Positions 21,001 to 26,312 of a stretch of 64,000 bases of DNA are shown piece by piece (position 1 is the first letter of the stretch; every line of letters starts with the position of its first letter). The stretch is from positions 434,001-498,000 of the forward strand of contig NZ_JTJW01000010.1 in assembly GCF_000805385.1 (NCBI RefSeq), in the 5' to 3' direction. This DNA comes from Mycolicibacterium setense (lineage in GTDB: Bacteria; Actinomycetota; Actinomycetes; Mycobacteriales; Mycobacteriaceae). The notes under the pieces were generated by a model that saw nothing but the letters and a program-made list of their open reading frames with translations, ran no database searches and had not been told where the DNA came from. Both the position numbers and the translations under genes were made by a program.

Positions 21001-24000
21001 CGACGCCACAGGAACGGCGAGCTCGGTCAACACCGCGCGATTGCCGAGATCGTCGAGGCGAGCGTGCTCGAGGACATCGAGCACATCGATCGACGACAGC
21101 CGCCGCGCCGGATCCGCGGTCAGCGCCTCAGCGACGCGGGTCAACCTCTGTATCAAGGTTTCGATGCTGGCCGCGTCGAACACGTCGGTGCGGAACTCCA
21201 CGGTGCCGCCGATCCCGGCCGGCTCGCCGGCCGGATTCCACCGTTCGGCCAACGAGAACGTCAGATCCATCCGGGCCACGTGGGTGTCGACCGTCAGCGG
21301 GCTGACCTGCGCCTCACCCAACGCCGACGCGCTCGCCGCATCGGTAGAGAAGTTCTGCCAGGCCAACGCCACCTGGACCAGCGGATGATGGGACAGCGAT
21401 CGGGTCGGCTTGAGCCGGTCCACCAACACCTCGAACGGCACATCCTGGTGCTCGAGAGTGGAAAGGCTGCGCTGACGCACCTGCTCCAGTACTGCGCCGG
21501 CAGTCGGATCACCCGTCAGATCCACCCGCAACACCAACGTGTTGACGAAGAACCCCACCACCCGATCCAGCGCGGCATCACCACGGCCTGCGATCGGAAC
21601 ACCCACCGCCACATCCGAACTCGCACTCAGCTTCGACAACAGCATCGTCAGCGCAGCTTGCACCACCATGTATGTCGTCACGTTGTGATCCCGCGCGACA
21701 ACGCGGATCCGCTTGTGCAGTTCAGCCGGCAACGACACGGCCACGCTGGCACCCCGATGATCCGCCACAGACGGATACGTTCTGTCGGTGGGCAACTCGA
21801 GGCGCTCGGGCATCCCCGCCAACGCCTGTTCCCAGTACGCCACCTGCCCGGAGATGCGGCTGTCGGGATCGCCCAGATCACCCAGATATGTGCGCTGCCA
21901 CAACGTGTAATCCGCGTACTGCACCGGTAACGGTGCCCAGTCCGGCGCTCGTCCCGCAGACCGGCCGGCGTACGCCAACTGCAGGTCGCCGATCAACGGG
22001 GCTACCGACCAGCCGTCGGCAGCGATGTGGTGCACCACCGCGGCCAGAACATGCTCACCCTTGTCCGCCTGGAAAAGGGCTGCCCGCAAAGGAATCTCGC
22101 GGCTCAGATCGAAGGCTTGCCCGGCCATCGCTCCGATGGCCTCGTGCAACTCAGCTGCTGACCAGCCGCCGGCATCGATCACTCGCCATCCGCAGTCGGC
22201 TTCCCCGGCGGGTACCACCACCTGCTCCGGAACTCCCCCGACCGACCGGAACACCGTGCGCAAGGACTCGTGACGCTCCACCACATCGGCCAGTGCCACA
22301 CCGAGGGCGTCGGTGTCGAGATGACCGGTGACCCGTAATGCGACCGCCATGTTGTATATCGGTGACGGACCCTCCAACTGGTCGAGGAACCACAACCGCT
22401 GCTGGGCATACGACAAGGGAATGACAGCCGGCCGGACCTGCGCCACCAGCGGCTCACGCTCACCCGAACTCTCGCCCGCACGGGCCGCCAGCTGCGCCAC
22501 CGTCGGCGACTCAAACACCGCCCGAACCGCCAGATCAGCACCCAGACTGGCGTTGATCGAGTTGATGAGCCGGGTCGCCGACAGCGAATCCCCGCCGAGA
22601 TCGAAGAACGAATCGTCCACCCCGACCCGATCCAACCCCAACACCTGGGCATAAATGCCGGCCAACACGTCCTCAACCGGAGTGCCCGGAGCACGATACA
22701 GCCGACCGTCGGCGTAGTCCGGAGCCGGCAAGGCCCGCTTGTCGAGCTTGCCGTTGACGGTCAGCGGCAGCGCATCGAGCAGCACTACCGCCGCAGGCAC
22801 CATGTAACTCGGCAACCGCTCCGACAATGCGGCACGCACAACAGCCGGGTCCGCAGAACCGGTGATGTAGCCGACCAGGCGCTTGTCGCCGGGCTGGTCC
22901 TCGCGTGCAATGACCTCGGCTTGCCTCACTCCGTCCAGATCGGCCAGGGTAGACTGAATTTCACCCAATTCGATCCGATACCCGCGAACCTTGACCTGCT
23001 CATCAGCACGCCCCAAGTACCGCAACTGCCCATCGCTGTCCCATGACGCGAGGTCGCCGGTACGGTACATCCGTTCCCCGGCCTCGCCGAAGGGGCACGC
23101 CACGAACCGCGACGCACTCAGTCCGCCGCGGCGCCAGTACCCGCATCCCAACCCGGCGCCCACCACATACAACTCACCCACCACGCCAACCGGCACCGGC
23201 TGCAAGACTGGATCCAGCACAAAAAAGCCGAGATGGGCCAAGGGCACGCCGATCGGGCTGACGCTGCCCTCAACATCGCCGGCCACGATCTCCCGGAACG
23301 ACGCGTGCACCGTCGTCTCGGTGATCCCGTACATGTTGATCAACCGCGGCGAGCCGGGGTGACGGTCCAGCCACGTCCGAAGGCGCTGCGGCTCAAGAGC
23401 TTCCCCACCGAAGACCACCGTCTCCAACGTCAACTGACCCGGCCCAGGCTGCAGCGCTTCCACAGCTTGCAGCGCGTAGAACGCCGACGGCGTCTGGCTG
23501 AACATGGTGACCCGCTCGGCCACAACTAAGGCGTATAAGTCCTCAGGAGCCCGCGTCACTGCCTCGGGCACCACCACCAACCGGCCGCCATACAGCAGTG
23601 CCCCCCAGATCTCCCACACCGAATAGTCGAACGCCAACGAATGACACTGCGTCCACACCTGACCCGACAATCCCAACTCGGCATCCAACGTGTCGAGCAG
23701 CCGGACCACGTTCCGATGGGTGATCGCCACGCCCTTGGGCTGACCCGTCGTTCCCGACGTGTAGATCAAATACGCGACATCATCAGCCGCCGGCGCCGGC
23801 AACTCCTGCTGCCTGCGCCCGGGATGATGACCCACGTCGTTGAAATCGACGATCTCCAGCTCGCAGCCAGACAACCGGCACACCAACTCCGAACTCGTGA
23901 CCGCCACGACCGGTTCAGCATCACCAAGGATGAACTGAACCCGCGAATCAGGATGCATCGCATCGATCGGCAGATACGCCGCCCCTGACTTCAACACCCC

Positions 24001-24324
24001 CAAGATGGCCGCGACCGAGTCCGCCGACCGTGGCAAAAACACCGCAACGCACCGACCAGGGCCCGCACCTTTCGCAATCAGCAAGCAGGCCAAACGATTC
24101 GACAACTCGTCGAGCTCCGCATACGACATCGACCGGCCACCGCAAGTCACCGCCACCGCATCCGGGGCACGGGACACCTGCGCTGCGAACAACACCGGGA
24201 TAGAAGTCGAACCGCTGGCCGGCACAGTCAGTGCCGCCCGATTACCCCACTCGAACAACTCAGTGTGCTCGTCCTCATCCAAGAAATCGATCGCGGACAA
24301 CCGTCGAGTCAAATCAGCAGTCAC
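12040..24324 (-). CDS. NRPS3: four-module finishing peptide synthetase, A-T-[C-A-T]x3-TE
   Basis: 4094 residues, GTG start. A-domain cores lie near residues 235, 1301, 2370 and 3431; carrier motifs (FFDLGGDSLS) near 576, 1643, 2711 and 3763; C-domain HHIAxDGWS near 770, 1834 and 2900, all intact. The C-terminal thioesterase has its nucleophile in GWSFGG near 3890. There is no epimerase domain. Ten-residue specificity codes read by eye: A1 and A2 DYWSVGMVHK, A3 DYWSIGMVHK (all close to the threonine code DFWNIGMVHK), A4 DVWNVGAYAK (no match known to me). It has no C domain before A1, so it needs an upstream enzyme that ends in C, as NRPS1 does. Its GTG overlaps the stop of a 42-codon relic of an NRPS1 copy. 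A1 and A2 are almost the same as those of NRPS2, A3 is not. Confidence 0.92.
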   Translation of the reverse strand: MTADLTRRLSAIDFLDEDEHTELFEWGNRAALTVPASGSTSIPVLFAAQVSRAPDAVAVTCGGRSMSYAELDELSNRLACLLIAKGAGPGRCVAVFLPRSADSVAAILGVLKSGAAYLPIDAMHPDSRVQFILGDAEPVVAVTSSELVCRLSGCELEIVDFNDVGHHPGRRQQELPAPAADDVAYLIYTSGTTGQPKGVAITHRNVVRLLDTLDAELGLSGQVWTQCHSLAFDYSVWEIWGALLYGGRLVVVPEAVTRAPEDLYALVVAERVTMFSQTPSAFYALQAVEALQPGPGQLTLETVVFGGEALEPQRLRTWLDRHPGSPRLINMYGITETTVHASFREIVAGDVEGSVSPIGVPLAHLGFFVLDPVLQPVPVGVVGELYVVGAGLGCGYWRRGGLSASRFVACPFGEAGERMYRTGDLASWDSDGQLRYLGRADEQVKVRGYRIELGEIQSTLADLDGVRQAEVIAREDQPGDKRLVGYITGSADPAVVRAALSERLPSYMVPAAVVLLDALPLTVNGKLDKRALPAPDYADGRLYRAPGTPVEDVLAGIYAQVLGLDRVGVDDSFFDLGGDSLSATRLINSINASLGADLAVRAVFESPTVAQLAARAGESSGEREPLVAQVRPAVIPLSYAQQRLWFLDQLEGPSPIYNMAVALRVTGHLDTDALGVALADVVERHESLRTVFRSVGGVPEQVVVPAGEADCGWRVIDAGGWSAAELHEAIGAMAGQAFDLSREIPLRAALFQADKGEHVLAAVVHHIAADGWSVAPLIGDLQLAYAGRSAGRAPDWAPLPVQYADYTLWQRTYLGDLGDPDSRISGQVAYWEQALAGMPERLELPTDRTYPSVADHRGASVAVSLPAELHKRIRVVARDHNVTTYMVVQAALTMLLSKLSASSDVAVGVPIAGRGDAALDRVVGFFVNTLVLRVDLTGDPTAGAVLEQVRQRSLSTLEHQDVPFEVLVDRLKPTRSLSHHPLVQVALAWQNFSTDAASASALGEAQVSPLTVDTHVARMDLTFSLAERWNPAGEPAGIGGTVEFRTDVFDAASIETLIQRLTRVAEALTADPARRLSSIDVLDVLEHARLDDLGNRAVLTELAVPVASIPGLFAVQVARAPEAVAVSFDGRSMTYRELDEASNRLAHWLVGYGAARGECVAVLVPRSVEAVVAILGVLKSGAAYVPVDPMHPDARIRFMLGDAAPVVAVTTAELRARLEGIGLTVVDVADAAIEAQPSTALQGPVPDDVAYLIYTSGTTGVPKGVAISHRNVARLLGTLDAELGLAGQVWTQCHSLAFDYSVWEIWGALLYGGRLVVVSESVTRSPEELLGLLVAEQVTVLSQTPSAFYALQSVDVLLPDLGRQLKLETVVFGGEALEPQRLRPWFERHSGSARLINMYGITETTVHASFREIVDSDVEGSVSPIGVPLDHLGFFVLDSSLQPVPVGVVGELYVVGAGLGYGYWRRGGLSATRFMACPFGGAGARMYRTGDLASWGPDGQLRYLGRADEQVKIRGYRIELGEIQTALVALPGVGQAAVIAREDRPGDKRLVGYITGAADPAVVRAALSDRLPGYMVPAAVVALDALPLTVNGKLDRRALPAPEYADVDHYRAPATPVEEVLAGIYAQVLGLERVGVDDSFFDLGGDSLSAMRLINSINASLDSDLAVRAVFETPTVAQLATHAGEGSGRRERLVAQQRPDVLPLSYAQQRLWFLDQLEGPSPIYNMPTAYRITGGLDVGALGAALADVVERHESLRTVFPAVEGVPRQVVMPATQADLGWQVVDAVDWSPDRLHDAIRSVVGYKFDLSAEIPLRASLFRTGQGEHVLVAVVHHIAGDGWSIGPLVRDIGLAYVSRCAAQAPAWSPLPVQYADYTLWQRSYLGDPTDCNSRISGQLAYWEEALAGLPERLELPTDRPYPPVADYQGASLAMQWPVELQRQIARAATEHNATSFMVVQAALAVLLSSLSGSSDVAVGFPIAGRNDPALDELVGVFINTLVLRVELDGDPTFADLLAQVRRRSLAAYEHQDVPFEMVVDRLNPARSLTHHPLVQVLTAWQNLTNQDDGPATQPTLGGMQATPLEADTQTARMDLTISLAERWSAGEPAGITGAVEFRTDVFDASTIQTFIDRLTRVVEALTADPSATLSSIDLLEAADHARIDRWGNRAVLAEQVAVSKSIPELFAEQVARDPAAVAVSFDGRSLSYRELDEASNRLAYRLVEQGSRPGACVAVLLARSVDPVVAILAILKSGAAYLPIDPMHPHARIEFMLDDARPVAAITTSELRPRLARGDLAVIDVGDPGIGALSGVSLPAPAPDDVAYLIYTSGTTGVPKGVAVSHRNVTRLLDTLDAELGLAGQVWTQCHSLAFDYSVWEIWGALLFGGRLVVVPEAVTRAPEDLHALLFAEHVTMLSQTPSAFYALQSVDALQAGPSGKLKLETVIFGGEALEPQRLRPWFETHKDSTRLINMYGITETTVHASFREIVAGDVDGSVSPIGVPLGHLGFFVLDRSLRPAPVGVVGELYVVGAGLANGYLGRGGLTASRFVACPFGGNGSRMYRTGDLAAWGADGQMRYLGRADEQVKIRGYRIELGEIQSALADLKGVGQAAVIVREDHPGDKRLVGYITGTADPVQVRARLADRLPGYMVPTAVVMLDSLPLTVNGKLDKRALPAPEYSDLDRYRAPATPAEEILAGIYAQVLSLERVGIDESFFDLGGDSLSATRLINAVNMSLDSDIAVRAVFEAPTVAQLAARVAESSGGRAPLVAQPRPDVIPLSYAQQRLWFLDQLHGPSPIYNMPMIYRVSGLDVDALRRALADVAARHESLRTVFPAVDGVPRQLVIPAEQADIGCQVVDAADWPADRLAGAIDTAVRHPFDLSTEIPIWATLFRVSENEHVLVAVVHHIAGDGWSFAPLARDVAAAYAARCGGQAPDWSPLPVQYADYTLWQREQLGDLADPASRIAGQLAYWQDALAGLPDRLELPTDRPYPAVADHRGAVVEVEWPAELQQRVAQVAREHNATSFMVVQAALSALLSNLSTSSDVAVGFPIAGRSDPALDELVGFFVNTLVLRVDLAADPTVAELVGQVRQRSLAAYEHQDVPFEMLVERLNPTRSLSHHPLIQVMLAWQNSTASSAAESATGDVYAAPQLAETRTARMDLVFSLGERFDAEGLSAGIGGSVEFRTDVFDAETVVALIGRLERVLAAMTVDPTLRLSSIDVLDAVEHARLDEIGNRATLTRPASPQMSIPMLFAEQVARVPDAAAVTFDGRSMSYRELDQASNRLAHLLVGYGAGPGECVALLLNRSVEAIVAILAVLKAGAAYLPIDPAHPDARIVVVVAGAKPVVALSTGSLAERLRVCGVEVVDVADPRIDGQSSTALPAVAPDDIAYVIHTSGTTGVPKGVAVPHGNVTGLLTSLDVGLHAGVWAQWHSYAFDVSVWEIFGPLLSGGRLVVVPEAVAGSPDELHALLIAEGVTVLNQTPSAAAVLSPDGLESTALVVGGEACPTDLVDRWAPGRLMLNAYGPTETWYASFSAPLKKSEASGPSVVPIGTPVPGAAFFVLDSWLRPVPAGVVGELYVAGAGLASGYLRRGGLTASRFVACPFAAGQRMYRTGDLVSWAPDGQLLYLGRADEQVKIRGYRIELGEIQTALADLAGVDQAAVIAREDRPGDKRLVGYVTGGADPAEIRIALAQRLPSYMVPAAVVVLDSLPLTVNGKLDRRALPVPDYTDGHEYRPPATLTEEILAGIYAQVLGLERVGVDDSFFDLGGDSLSAMRVIASANASLETELAVRVMFDAPTVRSLAQVVGRAESSQEVVPVEVLKPGNGVPLCCIHDGFGLSWSYRALGQYVDGPIIGINHVPPDGEPEAMSIQSMAASYADRIQDLHPSGPYRILGWSFGGVAAHALAVELQRRGCEVQRLVLLDALLNPNRYWNRLTRVIATNRAVVEGWVLDYVLRTNGIGVPMHWRPLTYSRVADIVARHGASPPSKRLTEFMARSVSSGQLLLLDHAPDVFDGDVVLFSAARPRCEDTGEGIRSRLARLRNRRAARSLLHTWRPYLSGEITVIPVGCTHFEMFTPGSLSGYVEQLKSVLESAEEK

Positions 24325-24449
24325 GACGACCCCTCACCCTGGTCTGCCTCAACGGCCCCCGAGAGGGCCATGCGGGGGCGGCTCCTCACCGAGAAGCACT
24401 TGTCGACCTGCGCAAGTTCTACCGGCAGCGACTGCTCATCGATCTTCAT
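24321..24449 (-). pseudogene. 42-codon relic: NRPS1 start fused in frame to NRPS1 end
   Basis: A small frame with a good ribosome-binding site (GGTGGGAGA, then ATG at 24449-24447). Its first codons and leader match the start of NRPS1: both read GGTGGGAGA, then TTC(C)GATG, then ...CAG.CGCTGCC.GTA, then GCGCAG or GCACAG, then TCGACA. In protein, MKIDEQSLPVELAQVDK matches MQHVEQALPVTRAQLDI. Its last codons (AVEADQGEGSS) match the NRPS1 end (ITAEAEASS), down to GTCGTCGTGA overlapping the next GTG start. So about 8.7 kb of an NRPS1 copy was deleted, leaving an in-frame minigene that still delivers ribosomes to NRPS3. Whether the 42-residue peptide is made is unknown. Confidence 0.75.
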
Positions 24450-24479
24450 CGGAATCTCCCACCGCGTGGTGTACTGCGG

Positions 24480-24640
24480 GCTCCCCGGCTCTTCTATCCG
24501 CGGGGGCACTGACCCGGTGGGCTCCTTCGCCGGACATCACTGCCCGGCCTGCAGGATCCTCGGCGGAGGTCGCCGACAGGCTGGGTTGCTCGTCAACGTT
24601 CACCTGCCCCCCGTCAAATCGATCAGTGGCGATCGTTCAA
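24480..24640 (-). pseudogene. Decayed mbtH copy
   Basis: On the - strand, about 24603 down to 24523 aligns base by base with mbtH. The segment reads VNVDEQPSLSATSAEDPAG...VMSGE where mbtH reads LINDEEQHSLWPTFADVPAG...VVFGE. The start is missing a short stretch and the 3' third is scrambled. There is no intact frame. It lies just upstream of the NRPS1 relic, exactly where mbtH lies relative to NRPS1. Confidence 0.65.
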
Positions 24641-24685
24641 GAATCCAGAAGGAAGGCCATTCCGCCCCGCTGCCCTACCCTCTGA

Positions 24686-24775
24686 AATCTGTTTCCTACG
24701 CTGCACCCCAGCTATGGATTTGCTAGTTGCAAGCTGCCAGCATATCCACTTCCCGCTGGGCGGGCGTGAGAATCG
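24686..24775 (-). promoter_or_regulatory. Conserved upstream block, copy of the mbtH promoter region
   Basis: This block matches 49305-49385 upstream of mbtH with scattered differences. On the - strand the conserved core reads TGGATATGCTGGC, a short variable stretch, then TGCAACTAG and CATAGCTGG. TATGCT (24744-24739) would be a plausible -10 hexamer. It would drive NRPS3 through the relic minigene. No clear -35 was seen, so an operator is the other option. Confidence 0.5.
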
Positions 24776-25390
24776 CATATCCGAGAAAAACAACCTTGCA
24801 GCGCCCTAGGGACCGAAGTCAAGGTTGACGATCTCGCCAATTTAGGCAAATAAAATCGACACCCGTCGATCGGACGAGAACCGGCCGGTTCGGCCGGCCA
24901 AGTACCTCCCCTCCGTTCGACCGAATCGCTGCGCGTTGCCGCCGCCACCACGATCGCCGTCTCGGCACGCGCCCGTAGCCGGGAGGAGCTGGTCGGACCA
25001 CATGTCTTGCCCCTGAACTGCTATCGAAGATGACTCGGACACCGTGGGGACACGCATCACGCTCATGTAGTTCAATCCAGCGAAGTCGACCGCGTCGATA
25101 CCCGATTCGGACGACTGCGCGGCGCCACCAGGAGGCCATCCCTGACTACGGAAAACTTCGGTTCTTTGCAACTGCAGCAAATAACACACACAAATCGCCC
25201 TGTACTGCACCGCAGGCACAATGTGGCGAAGAATGGCTTGGCGGCATACACCTCGAATACCCACTGATGCCGCCCGAAAGACGGCGAACATTAGTTTGCG
25301 ATTGCAATGATTAGCGAACTTTCAAGATCTTGCTTGGGAAGCGGAAACGGATACCCCACCGGCGCAATTGCGCGGCGGTCACCAGGGTGC
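24776..25390. other. Decayed junction region between the two cluster copies
   Basis: No gene is supported. Two short landmarks fix its origin. TGTAGTTCAATCCAGCGAAG at 25066-25085 recurs exactly at 49970-49989, far upstream of mbtH. CAGCAAATAACACAC at 25175-25189 recurs exactly at 3955-3969, just before the Gap-like gene. The duplication junction should therefore fall between 25086 and 25174. No recognisable piece of the Gap-like gene itself remains. Confidence 0.5.
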
Positions 25391-25540
25391 GAGATGTTGG
25401 AGCAGAGAAATAGATCCCGTCAACGGTCACGGGATCTGGAGTCCGGCACGCCAGAGGACTACCGCACCGTCTGGACACAGTTCGGTGCGGTAGTCCTCAA
25501 ACAGGGTCTGATGTCGGACATGGACGACGGGCAGGACTCT
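25391..25540 (+). pseudogene. htpG fragment
   Basis: The + strand translation contains ESGTPEDYRTVWTQFG followed by AVVLKQGLMSDMDD, matching HtpG QSGKPEDYRTFWTQFG and AVLKEGLMSDLDN. A weaker match upstream (CEMLEQ against REILQQ) is separated by a deletion of about 45 bases. Only about 50 codons of a 650-codon gene remain, flanked by unrelated sequence. The differences from the intact htpG at 4859-6811 show it is an old or diverged copy. Confidence 0.8.
25454..25498. repeat. Perfect 15-bp inverted repeat inside the htpG fragment
   Basis: GAGGACTACCGCACC (25454-25468) and GGTGCGGTAGTCCTC (25484-25498) are perfect reverse complements with a 15-base loop. The intact htpG has only an imperfect version (outer GAGGAC / GTCCTC). 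The fragment carries one extra codon there that completes the palindrome. Confidence 0.85.
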
Positions 25541-25613
25541 GCCGGAGCCGAGATGCTTCTACCAACGGGCCAGTTCTACGAAAATGCTGCGGTCGGACGA
25601 TCTACCTCGGTCG

Positions 25614-26288
25614 TCACCATACGAGTGGCACCAGCCGGTAGTGCACCTTCTGCGTGTACTCCCCATATCCGGCGAGCTGCTGACGAAGCAGCTTCTCTTC
25701 GTCTTGGATGCGGAAGGTGTACAGGGTCAGGACGGGGATGAGAACGGCCAGCCCCCACCATGAACCGAGCGCGAGAGGCATTCCCGCCACCATGAGCAGC
25801 GCCCCCATGTACATCGGGTGCCGGACGAGCCCGTAGAGGCCGGTAGAGACCAGCGTCTGCTCCGACTCGACGGTGATGTTGGCCGACGCGTAGCTGTTCT
25901 GGACGATCGTGAATATCGTGATCACGAGGCCGATCGCGAACATCGCGTTGCCGATCCACGACACTGCGGTGGGCACCGGGGACCAACCGAATCGATGGTC
26001 GAGGCCACAGAACACCGGCAGCGCGACGGACAGTACTGCGATGACGCCGACAACCGCCTTCTGCACCGGTCGCGACTCCGCCTTCTTCCCGATGCGCATG
26101 CGCCGCTCGACGACCGCCTGGTCCTTCCTCAACAGGTAGACGGTCGAGACAATCGCCATGACCGAGTACACGGTCAGGAAGACCCAGGCTTGCCAATAGT
26201 TGAACGTCCCTGCCGGCACAAAAAGCAGTGCGCCCAACGCCACCAGACCCAGAACCGACTGGACAGCCACCCGAAGATTCATGCTCAT
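25614..26288 (-). CDS. Membrane methyltransferase of the isoprenylcysteine carboxyl methyltransferase-like family
   Basis: 224 residues from the ATG at 26288, which has GGAGG five bases upstream; a longer ATG frame from 26300 lacks such a site. About five hydrophobic segments. The C-terminal signature LVRHPMYMGALL followed by RIQDEEKLLRQQLAGYGEYTQ is that of the ICMT/phospholipid N-methyltransferase group, which binds S-adenosylmethionine at the membrane face. It follows pap4 by 24 bp in the same direction, so it is likely in the NRPS operon. It may methylate a carboxyl, hydroxyl or amino group of the lipopeptide. No equivalent lies behind NRPS3, so it may act only on the NRPS2 branch. Confidence 0.75.
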   Translation of the reverse strand: MSMNLRVAVQSVLGLVALGALLFVPAGTFNYWQAWVFLTVYSVMAIVSTVYLLRKDQAVVERRMRIGKKAESRPVQKAVVGVIAVLSVALPVFCGLDHRFGWSPVPTAVSWIGNAMFAIGLVITIFTIVQNSYASANITVESEQTLVSTGLYGLVRHPMYMGALLMVAGMPLALGSWWGLAVLIPVLTLYTFRIQDEEKLLRQQLAGYGEYTQKVHYRLVPLVW

Positions 26289-26312
26289 GTCATCCTCCAT
26301 GTGTGAACGCGC

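Larger units (their letters stand above)
3955..25085. other. Left copy of the tandemly duplicated cluster (reconstructed)
   Basis: Limits are set by shared landmarks: the left end by CAGCAAATAACACAC before the Gap-like gene, the right end by TGTAGTTCAATCCAGCGAAG. This copy kept Gap-like, htpG, pap1, pap2, the cyclodeaminase-family gene, pap3 and NRPS3. It lost NRPS1 and mbtH, both seen as relics. The limits are inferred. Confidence 0.55.

Noticed and set aside
19234..21930. 898-codon + strand open frame inside NRPS3
   Set aside because: Antisense shadow of the A and C domains. His/Gln/Arg-rich composition is typical of the complement of GC-rich coding DNA; similar long shadows at 33335-35659, 42922-45201 and 1467-2870 were dropped for the same reason.
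24776..25390. Remnant of the Gap-like gene
   Set aside because: Only the 15-base pre-gene match is present; no coding match to 3987-4799 could be seen.
25307..25741. 144-codon + strand frame as a gene
   Set aside because: Only the middle matches HtpG and the flanks are unrelated; it is a fragment with incidental open frame, and it runs into the opposing methyltransferase gene.
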